NCBI GenBank assembly: GCA_016193485.1
Contig: JACPRZ010000060.1
Coordinates: forward strand, 1-48,533
Origin: Bacteroidota bacterium
Lineage (GTDB): Bacteria > Bacteroidota > Bacteroidia > JACPRZ01
Direction of reading: 5' to 3'
DNA length: 48,533 nucleotides
The notes below the pieces were generated by a model, which had not been told where the DNA came from, ran no database searches, and saw only the letters and a list, made by a program, of their open reading frames with translations. Every line of letters begins with the position of its first letter. Positions within the stretch are counted from its first letter, which is position 1. This document shows, one piece after another, positions 35,275 to 43,086 of the stretch. The translations under genes and the position numbers were made by a program.

Positions 35275-37167
35275 TCAATAAATAACTGTCGGCTTAATGA
35301 AAATGTTAAGTTTTGCGTTATTTTTTACCCTTGTGCGGCTGCTGAATAACCATTTAATAACAGGAATCCTTGAAAGGAAGGGAACACCGCTGCCGGTATC
35401 ATCCGTTTTCATCTCTTCCAAGCCGCCAAGCAGCACCATCTCCTCGTTTTTTACGCGGATCAATGATTTAAATTTCCTTTTCACGCTCCCGGGGGGGGCA
35501 TTGGGTGAGATGCGCACGGTAAAATCAGATTGCTCAACAGTAATTTCCAGGGTTACATAATCGTCACCCGAAACAATCGGCTTAATGGTTACGGTAAGGT
35601 CCGCATTGACCGATTTATATTGTTGGGTAATGATATTCTGCGGGTTCTGGGTTCCGATTACGTTATTGGATGTTTCAAGGTAATATTCGGTCTTCCCGAT
35701 GCTCAGATTCGCTTCGTGGCCGTTAATGGTTGCAAGTTTCGGGGTGGAACGCATATCAAGAAATCCGTTTTCCTCAAGCAACTTTAAACTTAAATAAAAA
35801 TTCGGAGTCACTTTACCGAGATTCACAAGACCGAACCCGTTGAAACTCTCAATTAATTCATTGAGAGAGGACGAACTCAATGTAATATCCAACTTCGGAA
35901 AAATAGTCCCTCCCGTCTCTTTGGCTTCCTGGCTTAAGCCGGCTTCAATACCTGTAGTTTTTGTCTTGGTTTTTTTAGAATCAACGATCATAACATCTAT
36001 CACAATAACCGGTACAACCCTGTCAATATCCCGGACAAATTGCTTTATTTCATTGATACGGGGCAGGGAACCGCTCATTATCAAACTGTTCAGTTCAATA
36101 AATTCCTGGATGTCCACGCCCTGTTTAAGGTCGGCAGGGATATTATCTTTTATCTTTTCAACGGTGCGGTACTGCAACTGGACCAATTCGGTGGTTCTGA
36201 GCCCTTCTAATTTTCTTTCCCCGATAAGATATACATTATCCTGTTTTTTAAAGGTATATTCAGTGCCATTGAACACATAATTCAGAAAATCCTCATAGGC
36301 GGCATTTTCAACGTAAAAGGTAGCATTGCCTTTGATGTCGGTGAAAAGGAAATAATTTTTCAGCATTTCCGAAGTGACCGCGATGATCACATCTTTCAGG
36401 GCGACATTATTGGCATTGACCGTGACTGATTCATCTTTTTCAACCCTGATATCAAGCCCCTCGGATGGAATTTTAGGGGATATTTTCTGTTCTTTTCCCT
36501 GGGCTGTTTTACCTTCGGGTTGTTGCTTCTCAATAAGGTAAAAATTATCATCCGTAGGAGTTACCTTAAGGTCATTTGCAAAAGCGAGTTTCTGCAGGGT
36601 ATTCAGAAATGGCCGGTTCTGGATAAAAACGCTTACGAGTTTATCCTGGATGTCCGGTGAGAGAACGACATTCTTCATTGATTTCCGGGTAATCTCCTTA
36701 ACCACTTCAAACAAACTGTCTTTTTTCAGGTCCAGGGTGAGGAAATCGGTCTGGGGGTTGTACGAAATTTTCAGCACCCGCGGTTTATACGCTTCCGCTT
36801 CTTTGGCAGGGGGGGTGTATTTTGCAATGGACATGATATTGCCGATGAGGGTAATATCCAGGTCGTACTGCCGGCACAGGAAGAGAAAAACATCGGCAAC
36901 GGTTGCATTGGAAAAATTATTGATTATGGAGAGGCGGAGGTTCGGGTCAACGCTTACATTGAGGTTGTGCGCTGCAGCAAGCCCCCGGATAAATTCCTGT
37001 ATGGAAACATTGTTGACCGAAAGTTCAACTTTTTCATTTAAACCCGGAACATCTTTTGACAAGGCAGTAAGGGTATTGTCCAGGGTGGTGAAACGATCCT
37101 GGGCGATTGCCGGGCGGGCAAAAAGCCACAGGAACAGGCAAAAGAAAAACCATAATTTGATTTTCAT
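35275..37167 (-). CDS. gspD: Secretin, GspD/PilQ family
   Basis: A 630-aa protein with a signal peptide ending RPAIAQ (residue 23). Residues about 45-110 form an STN/N0-like domain (VELSVNNVSIQEFIRGLAAA), with N-type ring-building domains to about 400. The C-terminal secretin domain includes ATINGHEANLSIGKTEYYLE, VKNEEMVLLGGLEEMK and VPFLSRIPVIKWLFSSRTRV ending IFIKPTVIY, the diagnostic secretin signature. Secretins form the multimeric outer-membrane channel through which type IV pili or type II substrates pass. It lies between the ATPase gene and the PilN/GspL-like gene. Type II and type IV pilus identity cannot be separated by this gene alone. Confidence 0.93.
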   Translation of the reverse strand: MKIKLWFFFCLFLWLFARPAIAQDRFTTLDNTLTALSKDVPGLNEKVELSVNNVSIQEFIRGLAAAHNLNVSVDPNLRLSIINNFSNATVADVFLFLCRQYDLDITLIGNIMSIAKYTPPAKEAEAYKPRVLKISYNPQTDFLTLDLKKDSLFEVVKEITRKSMKNVVLSPDIQDKLVSVFIQNRPFLNTLQKLAFANDLKVTPTDDNFYLIEKQQPEGKTAQGKEQKISPKIPSEGLDIRVEKDESVTVNANNVALKDVIIAVTSEMLKNYFLFTDIKGNATFYVENAAYEDFLNYVFNGTEYTFKKQDNVYLIGERKLEGLRTTELVQLQYRTVEKIKDNIPADLKQGVDIQEFIELNSLIMSGSLPRINEIKQFVRDIDRVVPVIVIDVMIVDSKKTKTKTTGIEAGLSQEAKETGGTIFPKLDITLSSSSLNELIESFNGFGLVNLGKVTPNFYLSLKLLEENGFLDMRSTPKLATINGHEANLSIGKTEYYLETSNNVIGTQNPQNIITQQYKSVNADLTVTIKPIVSGDDYVTLEITVEQSDFTVRISPNAPPGSVKRKFKSLIRVKNEEMVLLGGLEEMKTDDTGSGVPFLSRIPVIKWLFSSRTRVKNNAKLNIFIKPTVIY

Positions 37168-37217
37168 ATAATATTTATTAATAGCCGATATATCAAAGGT
37201 ATGGATACGTCTTTATT

Positions 37218-38660
37218 TCAGCCGCTCATGATCATCGGATAAACCTCCTCCAGGGAGGTATTCCCTTCAGCAAAAAGATCAAACGCGTTTTCAGCAAGCG
37301 TTCTGATCCCTTTTTCTTTCAGAAGGGATGAAATGGCAAATGTACCGTTTTTAATATTCTCAGCCAACTCACTGTCAATGGCGATTACCTCGTAAATGGC
37401 TTTACGGCCTTTATAGCCGGTATAAAAACATTGTTCGCATCCTTTTGGAGTGAAATGAGTTTGCGGTTTTACCGGTGGTTTACAATTTTTAGGAAGCGAC
37501 CTGGCGCCAAATGGTTGTTCCTCTTTGCAGGAAGGGCAGAGGAGGCGTACTAACCGCTGGGCTGCCGAGAGATTAAGCGTGTTGGCGAGCAGGTACGAAG
37601 GCACGCCCATATCAATAAGACGCGATATGGTACCCCATGCCGAATTGGTATGGATGGTAGAAAGCACTAAATGCCCTGTCAGCGCTGCCCTTATCGCCAT
37701 GTTGGCTGTTTCGGTATCGCGTATTTCCCCCAGCATAATGATATCCGGGTCCTGCCGCAGGAAAGAACGCAATGCACCGGAAAAAGTAAGCCCTATGTTT
37801 TCTTTAACCTGAACCTGGTTGATGCCTTCGAGGGTGTATTCTATAGGATCCTCAATAGTGAGGATGTTCGTTTTCTCCTTGTTTAATATTTTCAAAGTTG
37901 CGTAGAGGGTAGTTGTCTTGCCCGAACCGGTAGGGCCGCTGATAAGCACAATGCCGAATGGCTTACGCACGCCTTCCAGATAAGCAGCAAGTTCTCCATC
38001 CGAGAAACCGAGTTCCTCAATATTTATTTCAGTTGCATCTTTGTTAAGCAGGCGCAACACCGTCTTTTCACCATAGAGGGCGGGTACAATGGAAACGCGG
38101 ATGTCAAACTTTTTTTCTCCATGTTCATAAAATATCCGCCCGTCCTGCGGAAGGCGCTTTTCGGCAATATCCAGATTAGCCCTGATTTTTATCTTATTGA
38201 TAAGAGCAGGATAGTCGGTTTTAGAAACGGTATAGCGTTCAATAAGCAATCCGTCAATGCGGAAACGGATGCGGCAGCGGTCTCCGTACGTCTCCACATG
38301 GATGTCGGAAGCATTCAGTTGTTTCGCTTCAACAATAAGATTCTCCAGGAAATCGTCCGCTTTACGGATATCAATGCTCGCTTTCAGAGCCCTCCTGCCT
38401 TCACTGCCGCGCATATAATAGCGCGAAAGGGTCTCCCGGATAACACCGGTGGATGCGGCTTCAAATTCAATAATCTTTCCGAATAAAAGTTCCAGTTCAT
38501 CTTTTAGTTGCGCATACGATTTTTCCTCGTTTGCATCTGCATAAAAAAGTAATTTGCCGTTTTCAGCTTTTTTAGGGATAATATGGTAATGCCATGCCTG
38601 GTCTGCTGTAATTAACTGGCGGGTTTCAGCATTCATCGGTATAAAATCAGTGTGAGCCAT
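37218..38660 (-). CDS. gspE: Secretion/pilus assembly ATPase, GspE/PilB family
   Basis: A 480-aa protein from ATG 38660 (MAHTDFIPMNAETR); a TTG four codons upstream is possible. It has an N1-type domain, then the ATPase with Walker A GPTGSGKTTTLY (about residues 242-253), Asp box TIEDPIEYTLEGINQVQV, Walker B DIIMLGEIRDTETA and His box GHLVLSTIHTN. A C-x2-C ... C-x2-C zinc site (LLCPSCKEE and KGCEQCFYTGY, about 375-425) is typical of GspE/PilB. It powers pseudopilus extension at the inner membrane together with the GspF-like protein from the plus-strand operon. No separate PilT retraction ATPase is seen in the window, which leans towards secretion. Confidence 0.95.
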   Translation of the reverse strand: MAHTDFIPMNAETRQLITADQAWHYHIIPKKAENGKLLFYADANEEKSYAQLKDELELLFGKIIEFEAASTGVIRETLSRYYMRGSEGRRALKASIDIRKADDFLENLIVEAKQLNASDIHVETYGDRCRIRFRIDGLLIERYTVSKTDYPALINKIKIRANLDIAEKRLPQDGRIFYEHGEKKFDIRVSIVPALYGEKTVLRLLNKDATEINIEELGFSDGELAAYLEGVRKPFGIVLISGPTGSGKTTTLYATLKILNKEKTNILTIEDPIEYTLEGINQVQVKENIGLTFSGALRSFLRQDPDIIMLGEIRDTETANMAIRAALTGHLVLSTIHTNSAWGTISRLIDMGVPSYLLANTLNLSAAQRLVRLLCPSCKEEQPFGARSLPKNCKPPVKPQTHFTPKGCEQCFYTGYKGRKAIYEVIAIDSELAENIKNGTFAISSLLKEKGIRTLAENAFDLFAEGNTSLEEVYPMIMSG

Positions 38661-38673
38661 GAAGCGAGGCAAT

Positions 38674-39189
38674 TTATCGCAAAAAGTTATTTAACAACGG
38701 GTCTTTAAAAAAGTCCAAAAATAAAATATTTTTTGCAATCAGCCATCCTGCGAGCACAACAGCAAGGCCGCCTGCCAGCGGAACATGTTTAACCTCTTTC
38801 CCGGTAATGAATTTCACCATGATAACAGATGAGAGAACAAGAAGCAGCCCCGTGATATAAAAAAACAAAAGGTTGACTATGGAGAAAGCAAAGCAAATGG
38901 CAACGAGGAAGAGGATATCGCCCATCCCGATATGAGTATTCACAATATTGACAAAAGATCTTTGCTTTATAGATACATAAAACCAGAGCAGGATCAACTG
39001 CGAAAAAATAAATCCGAGATTGAATGCAATTTCCTCTATAGGCAGAGGGAAATGAGCGGGCAGGCCGGGAAATAAAAAAGCAACCGCGAGTGCGGGAAAG
39101 AGAAACCACCAGACCGCCCGGTATTTAAAATCCTGGTATGCAATAACCAGCAACAGCAGCGCACACACCAGGTCTTTAAGCAATGACAA
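38674..39189 (-). CDS. A24 prepilin peptidase, short form (TTG start)
   Basis: A 171-aa polytopic membrane protein. The two catalytic aspartates are D20 in AYQDFKYR and D91 in the GxGD motif (IGMGDILF). It matches only the C-terminal peptidase half of GspO/PilD; the N-terminal methylase domain is absent. No ATG exists before the conserved core. The likely start is TTG 39189, but the frame runs without a stop back to the TAG that ends the GspG-like gene (39216-39214), nine codons upstream in the same frame. So either TTG initiation or readthrough of that TAG could make it. It would cleave the three pseudopilins of the locus. Confidence 0.85.
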   Translation of the reverse strand: MSLLKDLVCALLLLVIAYQDFKYRAVWWFLFPALAVAFLFPGLPAHFPLPIEEIAFNLGFIFSQLILLWFYVSIKQRSFVNIVNTHIGMGDILFLVAICFAFSIVNLLFFYITGLLLVLSSVIMVKFITGKEVKHVPLAGGLAVVLAGWLIAKNILFLDFFKDPLLNNFLR

Positions 39190-39213
39190 GGAAAAAATGG
39201 TTTGAAATTCTGA

Positions 39214-39615
39214 CTAATCTTTTGTGACCTCTTTCAGTTTTTTCTCATGGTCAATTTCCCATACATTGAAGATGCCGTCCCCGTCAAAATCAATCACCGC
39301 GGTGGCCCGTCCTTTAAAGGCGGTGGAAGATATTTCCACAATTTCAATTTTGTAGTTGGCGTTCCCATCTTCGGTTACCAGTTTTGCATGTTCAAACCCG
39401 ATCTCTTCAAAACTGTCGCTGTATTTTGAATAGAGGAAGAAATGACTTTTTTCGAGGGTATAGAGATGTTCCAGTTGCAGTTGCGCTTCAGTGGCCTTGG
39501 TTTTCGAAATGAGGGGCATGAGGTTGGGAAGGGCCAGAAGAACGAGGATGCCAATGATACAGAGGACAACAAGGAGTTCCGTAAGGGTGAATGCCTTTAT
39601 TTTTGTTTTGATCAT
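39214..39615 (-). CDS. gspG: Major pseudopilin, GspG-like
   Basis: A 133-aa protein starting MIKTKIKA/FTLTELLVVLCIIGIL at ATG 39615. Cleavage before Phe places Glu at mature position 5; the -1 residue is Ala instead of Gly. A longer frame upstream passes through the promoter and is rejected. The C-terminus has VIDFDGDGIFNVWEID, a Ca-binding-like DxDGDG loop comparable to the calcium site of GspG. The major pseudopilin forms the shaft of the pseudopilus. It is first in the eight-gene minus-strand secretion operon and ends in TAG, in frame with the peptidase gene. Confidence 0.92.
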   Translation of the reverse strand: MIKTKIKAFTLTELLVVLCIIGILVLLALPNLMPLISKTKATEAQLQLEHLYTLEKSHFFLYSKYSDSFEEIGFEHAKLVTEDGNANYKIEIVEISSTAFKGRATAVIDFDGDGIFNVWEIDHEKKLKEVTKD

Positions 39616-39652
39616 ACGGTTAATCCACATATATGTAAAAAGGATTACGCTG

Positions 39653-39660
39653 CAAAAATA
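39653..39660 (-). promoter_or_regulatory. Bacteroidota -7 element for the minus-strand secretion operon
   Basis: TATTTTTG on the minus strand fits TAnnTTTG exactly and lies 37 bp before the gspG-like start. A TTTG upstream (39678-39675) is only 14 bp away, shorter than the usual ~19, so the -33 part is uncertain. Confidence 0.45.
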
Positions 39661-40309
39661 GTAAAAAACCGGTACAAATTGATGGATCAAGTAGTGGGAA
39701 AGGAAAAAGGGCAAATAAAATCGCCAACACCCTGCATGCTTTTGCTGTGTTGGTATTTGATTATCTCAAACTGAAACAGAAAAATTCCTCCTCTGACATC
39801 ATTGACATAAATGACAACAACCATCAAAAACAAGCAGCATGAATCCAACAATTGAACTCTTCCAGAAATTCGGCAAACGCAGCCAAAGCGGGCTACCCGC
39901 TCAACAGTTCAAACGGGTTCACCCACGATTTGGCGCAAATTTATGAATTTGCCCGGATGTATTTTCCGAAGGGCAAAAATTCAGTTACAAAACTAACAAC
40001 TTCAAAGCATTCTGCCAAACCCCGATGCATTTCATTGGCGGTAAAGCCAAGAACCCAAATACTTTACCACAACAAAGGGGGTCGGTTTTGTTCCTCTCCA
40101 AAGCATTGATATGGGGGCAATGCCCATCCTTTAAGAGAAAACCCCACACAACGCAACTGTGCCAATCTGGTGGGAAAATTCAGAGGTATTAGAACGCATT
40201 AACGGGGCAACCAGGAGAAAACTGCGGGGGGACTCATCCTGCCTTGAACGGATTTGGGAGGATTAGGGAGGATTGCGGAGAACCGAGGGGAGATTGCGGG
40301 GGATTATGA
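39661..40309. other. Intergenic stretch with no supported gene
   Basis: About 650 bp between the secretion operon and the ORF6N pseudogene. Frames here are short with no family resemblance; a 35-codon ATG frame at 39839 is too weak to call. The right end (about 40254-40304) is a G-rich purine tract with the direct repeat GGGAGGATT. The composition suggests decayed DNA from an insertion, but I cannot identify a parent. Confidence 0.5.
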
Positions 40310-40335
40310 TACTTTTATGCCGATATAATCGGCAT
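40310..40335 (+). promoter_or_regulatory. Palindrome over the start of the ORF6N pseudogene
   Basis: ATGCCGAT-ATA-ATCGGCAT (40317-40335) is a perfect 8-bp inverted repeat. Its right arm ends in the ATG of the ORF6N frame. TACTTTTA (40310-40317), one base from the -7 consensus, abuts it. This fits an autoregulatory operator, now attached to a pseudogene. The operator role is inferred. Confidence 0.4.
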
Positions 40336-40804
40336 GAATCTTTCAAACGAGTCCATATTGATTTCCGTTGATGCTCTCCTGGAAGAAAAAATGCGGATCG
40401 TAAAAGGAGAGAAAGTTTTACTTGATTTTGAATTAGCGAAACGGCTTTAGGTTTCAACTAAGAATTTAATCAGGAAAGTAAAAGCGAATATCGAGCGGCT
40501 TTCAGAAGATTTCCTGCTCAAACTTCCAGCAAAGAAATATCTTCCTTCCGAAAATCACAAAAGAGTTATCTGTGCCTTTACATTGAGCGGGATTATAATA
40601 ACGGCAAGGCGGTCTTATACCGAAAGAGTAAATAAAATCAGCATAAAATGGTGGGGTGTTTTTGCGGAAGATTGGATGAAGTGGAGAAGGTACTATCAGA
40701 AAATGTTTCTAAAAATACCATTAGTAAAGGAGTGCAATAGAGATAATGCTGCCAGAGGAAAATGGGACTTTTGTCATGCACCCTTCCAAAAAGGGCAATT
40801 TTGA
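40334..40804 (+). pseudogene. ORF6N-domain protein remnant with in-frame TAG
   Basis: The frame from ATG 40334 reads IVKGEKVLLDFELAKRL, then TAG (40448-40450), then VSTKNLIRKVKANIERLSED and FLLKLPAKKYL, then CAFTLSGIIITARRSYTERV, ending at TGA 40804. This follows the ORF6N layout (RGxxVxLDxDLAxLYGVxTxxLNxxVxRNxxRFPEDF ... FTExGVxML). The stop falls exactly where the Tyr/Gly of LYG would be. The C-terminal part is short and diverged. ORF6N proteins are phage- or mobile-element-associated DNA-binding proteins. It marks the downstream edge of the A+T-rich island. Confidence 0.7.
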
Positions 40805-40824
40805 GCATAGGCAAGACACACAAT

Positions 40825-41583
40825 TTATCTTCCATTGCTATCGCCTTCATTAGGATCATTAAAATCTTCGACTGCATATGTGAAATTCCACTGATTTGCG
40901 AGATCATAATAATCACCTGGAAGATGAGAGTCATGCCACAAAAATCCCGGATACTGAACGCAACGATCATCTCCCATAAAACTCCAAATCGCAAATGCAT
41001 TCGCTTCGGGAGGTCTGTTGTTTACTATATCCCAACTTTGTGCCTTTTTGTTCAACTTATTAAGTTCACGAGCAATGTTATGAATATGCCCTTCTACAAA
41101 CACCTCAACATTATTATTCAATGTCTTTGTAAGATTATTAATAGCTATATCCTGCAACCAATCTTTCACTTTCATCCCAATGCATTCAGTCCGAAAACCA
41201 AAGTTAAAAGAGCGGGTAACATTGCTGAAAGTGTGATGTCCAGTTTGGACTAAATTTATTAATTCGGCTGTCCAACCACTTTTAGGAACAAATCTTCTCG
41301 ACATTTTAACTAAGACATCAAACCCTTGTTTATTGGCCCATTCTAATCCCCTAACAAATGCAGAAATATCTCCTAATGTTGGTACAGATCTTTGAGTAGT
41401 AGATACAAAGTCAGCACCGTATTCTTTGCACAGTTCAATTAGTTTCTGCTTATTGTGACTACAGTCATCATGAACTAGTATTGGAATTTCCGGATAGTTC
41501 CTTTTTCTTGATTCTAAATGTAGGTGTATATATGGTACTGCAGAATAGGTTCCAATAACTAATCCTATCTTTAAATTATTCAT
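40825..41583 (-). CDS. GT2-like glycosyltransferase, DxD-less
   Basis: A 252-aa protein. The opening LKIGLVIGTYSAVPYIHLHL and PILVHDDCSHNKQKLIELCK has the GT-A/GT2 layout of a nucleotide-sugar-binding fold. At the usual DxD position the sequence reads DVLVKMSRRFVPKSGWTAEL, so no DxD metal site is seen. Later aromatic segments include ANAFAIWSFMGDDRCVQYPG. It ends the four-gene operon and is 6 bp from the GT9-like gene. Together with that gene it may glycosylate a common acceptor, possibly the serine-rich membrane protein at the head of the operon (inference). Catalytic activity without a DxD is uncertain. Confidence 0.75.
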   Translation of the reverse strand: MNNLKIGLVIGTYSAVPYIHLHLESRKRNYPEIPILVHDDCSHNKQKLIELCKEYGADFVSTTQRSVPTLGDISAFVRGLEWANKQGFDVLVKMSRRFVPKSGWTAELINLVQTGHHTFSNVTRSFNFGFRTECIGMKVKDWLQDIAINNLTKTLNNNVEVFVEGHIHNIARELNKLNKKAQSWDIVNNRPPEANAFAIWSFMGDDRCVQYPGFLWHDSHLPGDYYDLANQWNFTYAVEDFNDPNEGDSNGR

Positions 41584-41589
41584 AATAAA

Positions 41590-42546
41590 CTAATTATAAC
41601 TTAGAGATCCTCCGTTATAATACAATGATATTCTTCTGATTACTTCGTCAGCGGTAATCATATCCATGCATCTAGGAAGATTTCCTACCACATCAACGCA
41701 GAGATTTTCTGGTCTGTCTTTTTCATCTCCATCTCCCAGCGGTTTTACTCTTGCTTTCCAACATCCTCCATTATCGCAGCAGGGAAGCGCGCCATTTGTG
41801 TGAATAAATTGATGATGGGGATATGCTTCCCATTGTGATGGCTCTCTCCCCCCTGCAATGACTACACAGGGTCTGTTTTTAGGAATACCGTGTTTTACTT
41901 CCACTGCTGCTGCTAAGTGCATTAATAAATTTACGGGTGTCAAAATGCCTTGTGAATGATATACGAGGCGTACCAGTTGTCTTAGGTCGGTTTTACCTCG
42001 TAAATCAAGTACATTCTTTAACGGAGTATGGTAATGCCCATTCTCGCCTACTTGTACAAACTTTATCTTTCCCCTGAAATGATCTACCACGCGTTGATAC
42101 CGTTTAGAATCCCACCATTTGGTAGTAAAATCATATTTACCTCCAGATACGATTATCCAAAATTTTATGTCTTTTCCGGTAATTTCATGCACTTGCGAAA
42201 TCCATGATTTTTCAAGTGCTGAAATATGAATGTCTCCTTTAAAGGCCATTGGTTTTATATTCAACCCTAACTTTTCATTTAAGAATTCAATAAATCCATG
42301 TATGAAATGATAGGGATGAGTGTTACTTTTATGAATTAAAGGATAATGACACTCTATTTGTTCCAGATCACCATCATCCTCATTTAACGGAGTGATATAT
42401 GGATTATTTTCCCAGAGATGTGGGCATGAGGTTCTTATATCAGTAATAAACTGCTTAGAATAGCAAAGGTGTAAATCTCGGACAGCCGCAGTTAGCATGA
42501 CAATATCTCCTGGGGATTGAAAACTGGTAAGAATGAGTTTGCGCAC
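41590..42546 (-). CDS. GT9-like (heptosyltransferase-related) protein with Cys-rich C-terminus
   Basis: A 318-aa protein with GTG start (GTG CGC AAA), opening RKLILTSFQSPGDIVMLTAA like ADP-heptose:LPS heptosyltransferases (GT9, GT-B fold). The second half contains IKFVQVGENGHYHTPLKNVL, LDLRGKTDLRQLVRLVYHSQ and TPVNLLMHLAAAVEV, the donor-side elements of GT9. The C-terminal ~60 residues are unusual: GALPCCDNGGCWKARV, PLGDGDEKDRPENLCVDVVG and LPRCMDMITADEVIRRI, with five cysteines that could bind metal or form disulfides. There is no other LPS-synthesis gene nearby, so a dedicated acceptor is more likely than core LPS (inference). Confidence 0.82.
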   Translation of the reverse strand: MRKLILTSFQSPGDIVMLTAAVRDLHLCYSKQFITDIRTSCPHLWENNPYITPLNEDDGDLEQIECHYPLIHKSNTHPYHFIHGFIEFLNEKLGLNIKPMAFKGDIHISALEKSWISQVHEITGKDIKFWIIVSGGKYDFTTKWWDSKRYQRVVDHFRGKIKFVQVGENGHYHTPLKNVLDLRGKTDLRQLVRLVYHSQGILTPVNLLMHLAAAVEVKHGIPKNRPCVVIAGGREPSQWEAYPHHQFIHTNGALPCCDNGGCWKARVKPLGDGDEKDRPENLCVDVVGNLPRCMDMITADEVIRRISLYYNGGSLSYN

Positions 42547-42555
42547 TGAGAAAAA

Positions 42556-43068
42556 TCACTTTAACAAACCCAAAGCCACATCTGCGCATTTGGCAACAAA
42601 TGGATTGGAATCATTAATAAAATTCTGTAGAACTCTTTTAGAATCGGGGTGTCCCATATTACCCAAAGCAATGCAGGCGTTAGCGCGAACATTTTCCGTT
42701 TGCTTTCTGTCTTCAAGAATTTTACGGATACTGTCAAAATATTCCAATGCTTTTAACCTTCCTAAAGAAGCAATGGATTCGTACCGAATAAATTCACTGG
42801 GACTTTGCATAAATTTACTGAGAAGATTTGCTGCACTTAAATCACCAATCCATCCCAAAGCATATACTATCGGGAAAGTCAGATCGGTAGGTTTGTTTAT
42901 ATCGATTTCTTCCAACAAGTCGATTAACTGTTTAGTAATATCAGGAAAAGATTTTCCGATTTGAAACCACTTTTCATAAGAAAAGTCTTCTTTGGGTTGG
43001 TAACCCCTGGGATCATCTGGGGGTAACTTCCTGAGCCATTCAATTATGTTATTTCTTAAATTATTCAT
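42556..43068 (-). CDS. HEAT-like repeat protein
   Basis: A 170-aa soluble protein. Three or more helical repeats are visible: LTFPIVYALGWIGDLSAANL, FIRYESIASLGRLKALEYFD and VRANACIALGNMGHPDSKRV, then NPFVAKCADVALGLLK, matching HEAT/PBS-lyase-type repeats. It is preceded by a clear Shine-Dalgarno AAGGAG about 9 bp before ATG 43068, unlike most genes in the window. HEAT proteins usually scaffold protein partners. Its position between the serine-rich membrane protein and the two glycosyltransferases suggests it recruits one to the other (inference). No enzymatic residues seen. Confidence 0.85.
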   Translation of the reverse strand: MNNLRNNIIEWLRKLPPDDPRGYQPKEDFSYEKWFQIGKSFPDITKQLIDLLEEIDINKPTDLTFPIVYALGWIGDLSAANLLSKFMQSPSEFIRYESIASLGRLKALEYFDSIRKILEDRKQTENVRANACIALGNMGHPDSKRVLQNFINDSNPFVAKCADVALGLLK

Positions 43069-43086
43069 TGGTTTATCTCCTTGCTT

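Noticed and set aside
39839..39946. 35-codon frame MNPTIELFQKFGKRSQSGLP...
   Set aside because: Too short, no promoter or Shine-Dalgarno and no recognisable motif; it lies in a stretch that looks decayed.
40254..40304. G-rich purine tract as a possible G-quadruplex
   Set aside because: Four G-runs exist but loops are long and uneven; not enough to claim a structure.
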